A stretch of 9,651 bases of DNA. Origin: Alistipes sp. (GTDB lineage Bacteria; Bacteroidota; Bacteroidia; Bacteroidales; Rikenellaceae). Below the pieces are notes generated by a model. That model saw only the letters and a program-made list of their open reading frames with translations. It was not told where the DNA came from and did no database searches. The translations under genes were made by a program, and so were the position numbers. Positions 1 through 7,277 of the stretch are shown in pieces (the first letter of the stretch is position 1; each line of letters opens with the position of its first letter). Location of the stretch: contig JAFOYS010000320.1 in the NCBI GenBank assembly GCA_017391435.1, forward strand, positions 1-9,651. The letters run 5' to 3'.

Positions 1-1692
1 CATCTGGTTCCACTGCAGCTCGCCCTCAGCAATACGGTCAAACTCCTTCTCAACATTTGCCGTAAAGTTATAGTCCATAATCATTGCAAACTGAGTCTCA
101 AGGTAGTCGTTTACAACCATACCGATATCAGTTGGGCAGAGACGATTCTTCTCAGCACCATAGTTCTCAGAGGCGACCTTCTCTGTAATGTTACCACCAC
201 GAAGGGTTATTGCCGTATAGTTACGCTTCTGCGCTGGGCGAGAACTCTTCTCAACATATCCGCGAGTGATAATAGTAGAGATTGTTGGCGCATATGTAGA
301 TGGACGACCGATACCGAGCTCCTCAAGGCGCTTTACAAGCGACGCCTCATTATATCGCATTGGCGGCTGAGTAAAACGCTCTGTAGCAACGATGCTCTGA
401 GCCTTTACAACTTCACCCTGCTTAAGGTGCGGCAATGTTGCTGCGTGCTCGCCATCCTGACTCTCATCGTCAACACTCTCAGAGTAGAGACGCATAAAAC
501 CGTCAAAACGCATAGTATCTCCCGTAGCGACAAAGCACTCTGTACGGCCTGACATTGCAATGTTGATAGTGGTACGGTCAATATCCGCAGGTACCATCTG
601 TGAAGCTACAGTACGCTTCCAGATAAGCTCATAGAGACGCTTCTCGACAGCCGAGCCATCAATCTCGCGACGGTTGATATACGAAGGACGGATAGCCTCG
701 TGAGCCTCCTGCGCGCCCTTACTGTGTGTTGTATAGTTACGCGGATTTGAGTACTTCTCACCAAAGAGCTGTGTAACCTCCTCCTTACAAGCATTGATTG
801 CTAACTGAGACAGGTTCACAGAGTCGGTACGCATATAGGTAATAAGACCCTGCTCATAGAGTCGCTGAGCAACGGACATAGTCTGCGAAACAGACATTCC
901 GTACTTACGAGCCGCCTCCTGCTGAAGAGTCGATGTAGTAAACGGAGGTGCTGGGTAGCGCTTCATAGGCTTAACCTCACTGTGTGCAACAGTAAAGATT
1001 GCACTCTTACAGTACTCAAGCATAGATAGTGCATCCTCCTTAGTGGCAAAACGCTCTGGATACTCAGCCTTAAAGACAACCTTCTCACTATCCTCGGCAG
1101 AGTAGAACTGAGCAACAACACGATAGTAACTTGTAGCACTGTGAGCAATAATATCACGCTCACGCTCTACGATAAGTCTTACTGCAACGCTCTGTACTCG
1201 ACCTGCAGAGAGTGCCGGCTTAACCTTCTTCCAGAGTATTGGCGAGAGCTCAAAACCTACAATACGGTCAAGTACGCGGCGTGCCTGCTGTGCATTGACA
1301 AGGTTAAGATCTACAGTTCTTGGGTTCTCAATAGCGTTTAGAATAGCATTCTTTGTAATCTCGTGGAAGACAATACGCTTTGTACGCTCAATTGGCAGGC
1401 CGAGGACCTCAGTAAGGTGCCAAGCAATAGCCTCTCCCTCGCGGTCTTCATCGGATGCGAGCCATACAGCATCAACTGAAGAGGCCAAACGGGCAAGCTC
1501 ATCAACAACCTTCTTCTTATCTGAGGAGACCTCATAGCAAGGCATAAAGCCGTTTTCAATATCTACACCCAATCCCTTCTTTGCAAGATCACGAATATGT
1601 CCAAAGCTGGACTTTACAATATACTCTTTGCCAAGAAATCGTTCTATCGTTTTTGCCTTTGCAGGCGACTCTACAATAACCAGATTCTGCAT
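1..1692 (-). CDS. topA: DNA topoisomerase I (type IA), 3' end cut by window edge
   Basis: Type IA topoisomerase that relaxes negatively supercoiled DNA through a 5'-phosphotyrosine intermediate. The minus-strand frame opens with ATG at 1690-1692 and runs without a stop to base 1, giving 564 residues. An N-terminal TOPRIM domain is visible: the acidic residue E8 in IVESPAKAKT and the metal-binding motif SDEDREGEAIAWH at residues 80-92. Next come the conserved QARRVLDRIVGFELSP block (136-151) and LSAGRVQSVAVR (161-172). The active-site motif is LITYMRTDS, with the catalytic tyrosine at residue 286 (codon 835-837). GIGRPSTYAPTISTI lies further on. The missing C-terminal part would normally hold zinc-finger repeats, and none are seen here. 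The gene lies 84 nt after the DUF4270 gene, with a hairpin between them and no consensus promoter seen. Identity is secure; only completeness is unknown. Confidence 0.97.
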   Translation of the reverse strand, partial: MQNLVIVESPAKAKTIERFLGKEYIVKSSFGHIRDLAKKGLGVDIENGFMPCYEVSSDKKKVVDELARLASSVDAVWLASDEDREGEAIAWHLTEVLGLPIERTKRIVFHEITKNAILNAIENPRTVDLNLVNAQQARRVLDRIVGFELSPILWKKVKPALSAGRVQSVAVRLIVERERDIIAHSATSYYRVVAQFYSAEDSEKVVFKAEYPERFATKEDALSMLEYCKSAIFTVAHSEVKPMKRYPAPPFTTSTLQQEAARKYGMSVSQTMSVAQRLYEQGLITYMRTDSVNLSQLAINACKEEVTQLFGEKYSNPRNYTTHSKGAQEAHEAIRPSYINRREIDGSAVEKRLYELIWKRTVASQMVPADIDRTTINIAMSGRTECFVATGDTMRFDGFMRLYSESVDDESQDGEHAATLPHLKQGEVVKAQSIVATERFTQPPMRYNEASLVKRLEELGIGRPSTYAPTISTIITRGYVEKSSRPAQKRNYTAITLRGGNITEKVASENYGAEKNRLCPTDIGMVVNDYLETQFAMIMDYNFTANVEKEFDRIAEGELQWNQM

Positions 1693-1719
1693 TATTCTCA
1701 AATTTTCAATTTACGCAAC

Positions 1720-1745
1720 GAAACCTAAGGCTCTGCTTAGGTTTC
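1720..1745 (-). terminator. Perfect 10-bp hairpin between DUF4270 gene and topA
   Basis: Arms 1720-1729 and 1736-1745 are exact inverted complements (GAAACCTAAG / CTTAGGTTTC) around a 6-nt loop. The hairpin sits 31 nt after the DUF4270 stop and 27 nt before the topA start. No clean U-run follows on the minus strand, only a mixed A/T-rich stretch. It is therefore a poor intrinsic terminator by the usual rule. It could partly terminate, stabilise an mRNA end, or hinder or tune topA expression. Confidence 0.5.
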
Positions 1746-1776
1746 TGCTTGAATCATTCAATTTACTTACTTTCAA

Positions 1777-3537
1777 CTACTTAACCAAAGTGTAGGTCAT
1801 CTCCAAGTGAATTGGAGCCTGACTACTCAACGAGCCCTGTACCTGAGTGTGGATAAATGTATAAGGCGAAACGGCCTCAGGTCCTAAATATATGGTTCGT
1901 GGAGTTACTGTCTCGTCATAATCAGAGATCTTATCGAGCGAGTTAACATAGTTGCACAAACGCTGCATAAAGCCTGTGATATCCATCTCATAGCAACCAC
2001 GGCTACGGTTTAGATAACCGCCATAAGCAAGCTCAGTATTGTAAGTAGTCTCATACTGAGGATCGTAGTCCGCAATACCCCTAAGTGTACTATAATTTGT
2101 ATACGAGCCGAGACGAGATATTGACTTATCCATCAGCGGTGTAAGCAGGTGGGCATTCTCAATATTTGTCTGCCAATCGTAGTCAGCACCCTTAAGATAT
2201 ACATAGAGACGGCACTGGTTAATACCAATAGCACGATACTTTGACTCATCACCCTCTGGGTTAATATTGCTTGCGCGCTTAATCTCAGCAAGGAACTCGT
2301 CGGTAAAGTAGATCTCAGTAGCCACACCGGCAAAGCCCTCAATATAGCACTGCTCAACCTCATCGCGTGAACTATTTGGAAGTCTATTTCCAGCCTCATC
2401 GTATGCCTTAATATTCAGATTTCCAAGCAGTGAGCCTGTATAGTCGTGCTTAATGCTATTTACAGAGATATTAAGTACACCCTCTGGACCCTCAATAAAG
2501 TTTCCATAGTCATCTCTGTAGCCATCAAGGGTCTCATCATAGAAGTAGTAGTTTGCACCAATAGTATCCTTAATCAGTGTAGGATCCTTTGGATTGCGAT
2601 TTCTACCCTGCAGCTGAAGACCAGAGCTCTTTAGGTCAAAACTATAGAGAGCACCACGCTTTGTTGCATCTACACCCTCAAGCACCGGCTTGATATAGAT
2701 ACCGTGGAAGTTCTGCTGCCACTTCTTCTCACTGCTATAGAGGCTGTCAGTATCCTTTGCATAGCCATCCCACTCCTTATTTGTGTCGTAGTCCTCAGGA
2801 ATAAGCATCATTCGGCGCACAAAGTCCCAAGTCTGACCCTCAAACTTACCATCAGCACCGCGCTTTGTAGACATATTTACCGGAGTAAGGTCTATAGTAC
2901 GAGTCTCTGGGCCTGTCTTAACTCCATCTGGGAAGGTAAATGTAAAGAGCGGCTTCTGAGGATCATATACACCCTCAAAGCTACAGTTAGCATATGCCGA
3001 TGTATCTGCCTCGTTTACAACACTACCAAGCAGTGGCTTTGTAAGCTCATAAATCTCATACTTTACAGGTGTCAGTGTATCTACACCGTAGTCTGTGATT
3101 GTAAGAATCAACGACATAGTATCGAAGATTGGCTTATAACCAAAACCCTCCTCCTTGTCAACACTATTCATAAAGATAATAGATGAAGCCATAGCGGAGG
3201 TTCGCATACCGAATGTGTCGTTGTGCTCAATGCCTATATATCCATTAGATACATTGCTTGACAACAGCGAGTCTGTATGGTAGAGCGAAGTGCGGAAGAA
3301 CTTGCCCTCGCGCTCTGTATACTCACTCTTGTTATCAGTACTTGTAGCGGCATTGAAAACAATAACCTTACCACCCTTAAATCTCAGATGGCGCATCTCC
3401 ATCTTCTGATGGTCAGGAATAATATCATATCCAAGCTGACTATCGACATCTGCCGAGCAAGAGAGTGTAGCCACTGCTACAACAGCTACAGCAAACAGAC
3501 GCAGAGCCAACTGCTTAATTTTCAAAAAGTTCATCAT
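1777..3537 (-). CDS. DUF4270 family lipoprotein, function unknown
   Basis: Predicted 586-residue lipoprotein. I chose the ATG at 3537 because it places a typical lipoprotein signal at the N-terminus: a positive start (FLKIKQLALR), a hydrophobic stretch (residues 14-25) and a Cys27 in TLSC. The reading frame extends upstream to a TTG at 3624, but that would bury the signal peptide and overlap the upstream gene much further. ATG at 3534 is equally possible. After the cysteine, the motif LGYDIIPD (35-42) resembles the N-terminal signature of DUF4270 proteins of Bacteroidetes. The rest is a long, soluble, beta-rich-looking region with no membrane segment. Acidic residues at +3 and +5 after the cysteine weakly suggest export to the cell surface. 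The start overlaps the end of the GT5-like gene by 23 nt, which suggests translational coupling. No biochemical role is assigned to the family that I can rely on. Confidence 0.85.
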   Translation of the reverse strand: MMNFLKIKQLALRLFAVAVVAVATLSCSADVDSQLGYDIIPDHQKMEMRHLRFKGGKVIVFNAATSTDNKSEYTEREGKFFRTSLYHTDSLLSSNVSNGYIGIEHNDTFGMRTSAMASSIIFMNSVDKEEGFGYKPIFDTMSLILTITDYGVDTLTPVKYEIYELTKPLLGSVVNEADTSAYANCSFEGVYDPQKPLFTFTFPDGVKTGPETRTIDLTPVNMSTKRGADGKFEGQTWDFVRRMMLIPEDYDTNKEWDGYAKDTDSLYSSEKKWQQNFHGIYIKPVLEGVDATKRGALYSFDLKSSGLQLQGRNRNPKDPTLIKDTIGANYYFYDETLDGYRDDYGNFIEGPEGVLNISVNSIKHDYTGSLLGNLNIKAYDEAGNRLPNSSRDEVEQCYIEGFAGVATEIYFTDEFLAEIKRASNINPEGDESKYRAIGINQCRLYVYLKGADYDWQTNIENAHLLTPLMDKSISRLGSYTNYSTLRGIADYDPQYETTYNTELAYGGYLNRSRGCYEMDITGFMQRLCNYVNSLDKISDYDETVTPRTIYLGPEAVSPYTFIHTQVQGSLSSQAPIHLEMTYTLVK

Positions 3538-4330
3538 AGAATTTTGTATAGTTGTCATAAAAACCATCACTCTCTGGCGAAATATACTCCATAACCCTCT
3601 TGCCAGCAGATTTTGCCTTCTCAAGCAGCGAAGAATCTACAGAAGCAGAGCCTGCAATAACGCCATCTATCTGTGACATAACGAAACTATATAGATTTTC
3701 GTATGAAGGAGTGTTAATAATTGAGATATTTTCATCCTCCATACCCTCGCCAACCAACTTTTTAGCAAACTCCATATCGAGAGGATTTTCAAAACGATCC
3801 TCATACAGAGAGCTTACAATCTTCACATCGCGGAAGATTGGGTCGTTATTAAACACCTTACGCAGGTATAGCGGAGCTACTGTAGAGAACCAACCGTGAC
3901 AGTGGACAATATCTGGAGTCCAACGCAGCTTCTTTACAGTCTCAAGCACACCTCGTGCAAAGAAGACCATACGCTCATCGTTATCCTCAAACTCTACTCC
4001 AGCCTCATCTCTAACAGTTGCACGACGAGAGAAGAAGTCCTCATTATCAATAAAATATATCTGTATGCGTGCTGACGGTATTGATGCCACCTTGATAATA
4101 AGCTGGTGGTCATTATCGTCAATAATAAGGTTCATACCCGACAGGCGGATAACCTCGTGCAGCTGGTTACGACGCTCGTTTACACAGCCATAGCGGGGCA
4201 TAAAAGTACGGATCTCATTTCCGCGCTCCTGCATTACCTGCGACAACTCACGACAGAGCTTTGACTCCTCGTTCTCAGGCAAGTAAGGCATTATCTGCTG
4301 ACAGATATAGAGAATCTTGTGTTTAGACAT
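3515..4330 (-). CDS. Stand-alone starch/glycogen synthase N-terminal domain (GT5-like) protein
   Basis: This 271-residue protein matches only the N-terminal Rossmann half of glycogen/starch synthase. The strand-helix opening ILYICQQIMPYLP (residues 6-18) aligns with the GlgA start, and PDIVHCHGWFSTVAPLYLR (139-157) aligns with the PDVVHAHDWH block. Full GlgA is about 480 residues; the C-terminal GT-B half is absent, and the next gene is DUF4270 rather than a broken remainder. The K-x-G-G-L nucleotide-sugar motif near residue 15 of GlgA is replaced here by PENEESKL, and HAHDWH has become HCHGWF. The HNL that follows in GlgA is also changed. I infer that it is probably not a working glycogen synthase, although automated annotation would call it one. 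It starts 19 nt after queA with no Shine-Dalgarno, and its last 23 nt hold the start of the DUF4270 gene. Cytoplasmic; true role unknown. Confidence 0.85.
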   Translation of the reverse strand: MSKHKILYICQQIMPYLPENEESKLCRELSQVMQERGNEIRTFMPRYGCVNERRNQLHEVIRLSGMNLIIDDNDHQLIIKVASIPSARIQIYFIDNEDFFSRRATVRDEAGVEFEDNDERMVFFARGVLETVKKLRWTPDIVHCHGWFSTVAPLYLRKVFNNDPIFRDVKIVSSLYEDRFENPLDMEFAKKLVGEGMEDENISIINTPSYENLYSFVMSQIDGVIAGSASVDSSLLEKAKSAGKRVMEYISPESDGFYDNYTKFYDELFEN

Positions 4331-4349
4331 AGTGTATATATTGTTACAT

Positions 4350-5399
4350 TTACAAAATCAACATTGCATCGCCGTAAGTACCGAAGCGATAACCCTCCTC
4401 TACAGCCGCTGCATAGGCATTCATAACCTTATCATAACCACCAAAGGCCGCTACCATCATCAGCTGTGTTGACTCTGGCAAGTGGAGGTTAGAGACCATT
4501 GCATCAGCAACAGTAAAGTCGTACGGAGCAAAGATAAACTTGTTTGTCCAGCCATTCTGCGGCTTAATCATTCCGTGTGTAGAGACTACGGTCTCAAGTG
4601 TACGCATAACAGTTGTACCAATTGCCACAATCTTGTGTCCATCAGCCTTTGCAGAGTTAATCTCCTCTGCAGCCTGCTCAGAGACAAAGAACTGCTCAGA
4701 GTCAACCTTATGCTTTGACAAATCCTCAACATCTACACTACGGAAGTTTCCAAGACCGGCGTGAAGTGTTATAAATGTGCGCTCAATACCCTCAATCTCC
4801 ATCCACTTGAGAAGATGCTTAGAGAAGTGCATACCCGCAGTTGGAGCCACTACAGCGCCCTCCTTCTCTGCAAAGATTGTCTGGTAACGCTCTGCATCCT
4901 CTGGCTCTACAACCTTACGCACCCAGCGTGGCAGCGGTGTCTCTCCAAGACGGTAGAGAGTCTGCTTAAACTCCTCATAGCTACCGTCATAAAGGAAGCG
5001 AAGAGTACGACCACGAGAGGTTGTGTTATCAATAACCTCGGCGCCAAGGATATCATCCTCGCCAAAGTAGAGTTTATTACCAATACGAATCTTACGAGCT
5101 GGATCTACAAGCACATCCCAAAGACGAAGCTCCTGATTGAGCTCGCGAAGCAAGAAAATCTCAATCTCTGCACCTGTCTTCTCCTTATTTCCATATAGAC
5201 GAGCAGGAAAGACCTTTGTATCGTTAAATACAAAGCGATCCTTCTCTTTGAAATAGTCAAGAATCTCCTTAAAAATACGATGCTCAATCTCACCTGTATC
5301 CTTATGAAGCACAAGAAGGCGAGACTCATCACGGTTAATAGTCGGATACTGAGCTATCAGTTCCGGCTTAAAATCAAATCCGTAGTTTGAAAGTTTCAT
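4350..5399 (-). CDS. queA: S-adenosylmethionine:tRNA ribosyltransferase-isomerase
   Basis: Makes epoxyqueuosine at the wobble position (G34) of GUN-anticodon tRNAs by transferring and rearranging the ribosyl part of SAM onto 7-aminomethyl-7-deazaguanine. The 349-residue length is normal for the family. Signature motifs are present in order: [10 protein letters not shown] (residues 59-68), [10 protein letters not shown] (151-160), [12 protein letters not shown] (181-192) and [11 protein letters not shown] (212-222). An ATG at 5399 gives [10 protein letters not shown], the usual family start. The gene follows truB after 42 nt and precedes the GT5-like gene by 19 nt, all on the same strand. It forms a tRNA-modification pair with truB. 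The other queuosine genes are not in the window. Confidence 0.97.
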   Translation of the reverse strand: MKLSNYGFDFKPELIAQYPTINRDESRLLVLHKDTGEIEHRIFKEILDYFKEKDRFVFNDTKVFPARLYGNKEKTGAEIEIFLLRELNQELRLWDVLVDPARKIRIGNKLYFGEDDILGAEVIDNTTSRGRTLRFLYDGSYEEFKQTLYRLGETPLPRWVRKVVEPEDAERYQTIFAEKEGAVVAPTAGMHFSKHLLKWMEIEGIERTFITLHAGLGNFRSVDVEDLSKHKVDSEQFFVSEQAAEEINSAKADGHKIVAIGTTVMRTLETVVSTHGMIKPQNGWTNKFIFAPYDFTVADAMVSNLHLPESTQLMMVAAFGGYDKVMNAYAAAVEEGYRFGTYGDAMLIL

Positions 5400-5441
5400 A
5401 TAATTTACAAAAAAAGTATCAATATAACTACGAAATTTTCA

Positions 5442-6149
5442 TTACTTTGTTTCGCATTCTGACAACTTTTTCAAAAAATCTTCAAGTTGCATAGCATTTT
5501 CTACACGAAACTCTCCACTTGCCGTTCTTCTGAGCGAAGTAAGATATGCTCCACTCTCAAGTCCCTCGCCTATCTCCTGAGCCAGCGAGCGAATATATGT
5601 TCCCTTGCTACACTCAACGCGGATGCGGATTTTTGGCAGGTCATACTCCTCCAGAGTTATTGAGTAGATGTTAATCAGAGCCTTCTTAAGTTCAATCTCT
5701 TCGCCTAAACGGGCAAACTCATAGGCTCTAACACCCTCAACCTTCTTTGCCGAGTATAGTGGCGGAGACTGCAATCGCTCACCCTCAAGGCTCTTGAGCA
5801 CCTGCTCAACCGCCTGCTGTGTAATATGCTCTGTAGGGTAGGTTCTGTCTACAGGGTGTTCCATATCGTAGCTTGGTGTTGTCGCTCCAAGCATCAGCTC
5901 GGCGACATACTCCTTACGCTCTGCCTGCAGAGCATCCACGCGCTTTGTAGCACGACCTATGCAGACAAGCAGCACTCCGGTAGCCAACGGGTCGAGTGTT
6001 CCTGCGTGGCCAACCTTAATCTTGCGATAGCCCATCTTCTGCAGGCGGAACTTAACCTTACGCACCACATCTGCCGAGGTCCACTCTAACGGTTTGTCGA
6101 TAACAGCTACATAGCCATCCTCAACTAAGTTTATATCCTTTAACTCCAT
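5442..6149 (-). CDS. truB: tRNA pseudouridine-55 synthase
   Basis: Isomerises U55 to pseudouridine in the T-arm of elongator tRNAs. The 235-residue protein begins MELKDINLVEDGYVAVIDKP, with the KPLEWTS block at 19-25. The catalytic aspartate is D53 in GHAGTLDPLATG. Further conserved blocks are QSPPLYSAKKVEG (127-139) and KGTYIRSLAQEIG (182-194). It ends soon after the catalytic domain and has no C-terminal PUA domain, unlike the about 310-residue E. coli enzyme; short forms like this are common in Bacteroidetes. The start lies 6 nt after the uppP stop, so the two are almost certainly co-transcribed. queA follows after 42 A/T-rich nt in which I saw no promoter box. Confidence 0.97.
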   Translation of the reverse strand: MELKDINLVEDGYVAVIDKPLEWTSADVVRKVKFRLQKMGYRKIKVGHAGTLDPLATGVLLVCIGRATKRVDALQAERKEYVAELMLGATTPSYDMEHPVDRTYPTEHITQQAVEQVLKSLEGERLQSPPLYSAKKVEGVRAYEFARLGEEIELKKALINIYSITLEEYDLPKIRIRVECSKGTYIRSLAQEIGEGLESGAYLTSLRRTASGEFRVENAMQLEDFLKKLSECETK

Positions 6150-6155
6150 ACCTAA

Positions 6156-6944
6156 TTATAATATATACGCGCCCAGTGCAACCACCGCTGCAACAGCACA
6201 ATAGATGGCAAACCAAATCAGTTTACCCCTCTTAACAATATCAATCATCCACTTACAAGCAATGCAGCCCGTAACAAATGCCGCAACAAATCCAGCCACC
6301 AATGGTAGGGTCTCTACCCCACCACCAAAGTCACCCTTGAGGCAGTCAAGCAGCGCATTGCCTAAAATCGGAGGCAACACCATCAGAAACGAGAACTGAG
6401 CCACACTCTCCTTCTTATTTCCCAAAAGCAAACCCGTAGCAATAGTAGAGCCTGAACGAGACAGACCTGGAAGCACTGCTACCGCCTGTGCCAGACCAAT
6501 AATAAAGGCGTCACGATATGATAGACTCTGATTCTGGCGAGGCTTTGCATAGTAGGCAAAAGTGAGCAACGCTGCCGTTACAAGCAACATCACCCCCACA
6601 ACAACAATAGACGAGAACGCAGCCTCAATATAGTCCTTAAAGAATAGACCCACAATACCCACAGGAATCATCGAGATAACAATCTTTAGAACATAGGCCT
6701 GCTCAGCAGTAAATGTGCGACTAAAAACACCCTTTATAAGTCGCCAAATCTCAGCCCATAGCACAACAATAGTACTAAGCACCGTTGCCGCGTGCAGTGT
6801 AAGGCTAAAAGTAAGGTTACTCTCTGGATTAAGTTCTGTGCCTAAAATCTCATTTGCAAGCTGCAGATGGCCACTACTTGAGACCGGCAAAAACTCCGTA
6901 AGTCCCTGCACAATACCCAATATTATCGCCTGAAGTGTATCCAT
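6156..6944 (-). CDS. uppP: Undecaprenyl-diphosphate phosphatase
   Basis: Integral membrane phosphatase (BacA/UppP family) that dephosphorylates undecaprenyl diphosphate, recycling the lipid carrier for peptidoglycan and other surface polymers. Its activity is linked to bacitracin tolerance. I use the ATG at 6944 (262 residues); the frame also allows a TTG at 6950, two codons earlier. Both family signatures are present: [13 protein letters not shown] (residues 14-26, with E17 and H26) and PGLSRSGST (159-167, with R163). About seven or eight hydrophobic segments run through the chain, as expected. It is the first gene of the minus-strand cluster, placed just after a TAnnTTTG promoter box, and is followed 11 nt after its last sense codon by truB. 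In many Bacteroidetes the uppP-truB-queA order is kept; here its upstream neighbour is tatA. Confidence 0.97.
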   Translation of the reverse strand: MDTLQAIILGIVQGLTEFLPVSSSGHLQLANEILGTELNPESNLTFSLTLHAATVLSTIVVLWAEIWRLIKGVFSRTFTAEQAYVLKIVISMIPVGIVGLFFKDYIEAAFSSIVVVGVMLLVTAALLTFAYYAKPRQNQSLSYRDAFIIGLAQAVAVLPGLSRSGSTIATGLLLGNKKESVAQFSFLMVLPPILGNALLDCLKGDFGGGVETLPLVAGFVAAFVTGCIACKWMIDIVKRGKLIWFAIYCAVAAVVALGAYIL

Positions 6945-6961
6945 ATTCAAAAAATTTTGTG

Positions 6962-6994
6962 CAAAGGTAATAAAAAAAACTCACACTCACGAAA
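6962..6994 (-). promoter_or_regulatory. Bacteroidetes-type promoter for the uppP cluster
   Basis: On the minus strand TACCTTTG (6962-6969) is an exact match to the Bacteroidetes -7 consensus TAnnTTTG. It ends 17 nt before the uppP ATG. The -33 element is weak: TTTC at 6991-6994, 21 nt upstream, instead of TTTG. The spacer is filled by the T-rich tail of the preceding tatA terminator, so the two signals are packed together. The predicted leader is only about 10-12 nt. Confidence 0.65.
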
Positions 6995-7033
6995 AACAGA
7001 CCGACACCTTTTGTCAATAACAAAATGTGTCGG
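6991..7033 (-). terminator. Intrinsic terminator of the oxidoreductase-tatA unit
   Basis: Inverted repeat 7001-7007 / 7027-7033 (CCGACAC / GTGTCGG), continued inward by TTTTGT / ACAAAA (7009-7014 / 7020-7025) after one mismatch, with a 5-nt loop. On the minus strand the hairpin is followed at once by TCTGTTTTTC, and slightly later by a run of eight T (6972-6979). It lies 53 nt after the tatA stop. Confidence 0.85.
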
Positions 7034-7086
7034 CCCACGATCTTTATTTCGTCATTACGCTGCTTTTACAGTGCTAACAACGCTCG

Positions 7087-7272
7087 CTACTTATCCTTCT
7101 TATCGTCCTCGGTATCGGCTTTGCCCTCCATACCATCACGGAAAGACTTTACACCCTTACCCAAGCCACGCATAAGCTCTGGAATCTTTGTACCACCAAA
7201 AAGTAGGAGAACAAGCAACACGATAAGCAGAATCTCTGTTCCGCCAATATTTCCCAAAAGTAGTAGTTTCAT
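7087..7272 (-). CDS. tatA: Sec-independent translocase subunit TatA (TatA/E type)
   Basis: Small 61-residue pore-forming component of the twin-arginine translocation system, which exports folded proteins across the inner membrane. It has the family layout: a short N-terminus (MKLLLLGNIGG), one membrane helix (about 13-24), the hinge motif FGGTKIPEL (25-33), an amphipathic helix with MRGLGKGVKSF (34-44) and a charged tail ending DDKKDK. No tatC or tatB lies in the window. The gene starts 5 nt after the stop of an oxidoreductase that itself has a Tat-like signal peptide, so the two form one transcription unit. The unit ends at a hairpin terminator. Confidence 0.93.
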   Translation of the reverse strand: MKLLLLGNIGGTEILLIVLLVLLLFGGTKIPELMRGLGKGVKSFRDGMEGKADTEDDKKDK

Positions 7273-7277
7273 ATCTC

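Noticed and set aside
2704..3186. Plus-strand open frame of 160 codons opposite the DUF4270 gene
   Set aside because: The composition is skewed to Cys, Ile and Leu with no domain. It is a product of codon use on the real strand.
3538..3624. N-terminal extension of the DUF4270 protein from a TTG
   Set aside because: It would place 29 residues before an otherwise good lipoprotein signal peptide and lengthen the overlap with the upstream gene.
3515..4330. Possibility that the short starch-synthase-like gene is a frameshifted glgA
   Set aside because: No frame downstream encodes a GT-B C-terminal half. The next gene is an intact DUF4270 protein beginning inside the stop region.
4345..4380. Possible internal promoter before the GT5-like gene (TGATTTTG on the minus strand)
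   Set aside because: It lies inside the queA end, deviates from TAnnTTTG at a key base and has no TTTG at the right distance.
7034..7086. Weak stem just after tatA (CGTTGTT with AGCAGCG on the minus strand)
   Set aside because: It needs two G-U pairs and has an 11-nt loop. The much better hairpin at 7001-7033 explains termination.
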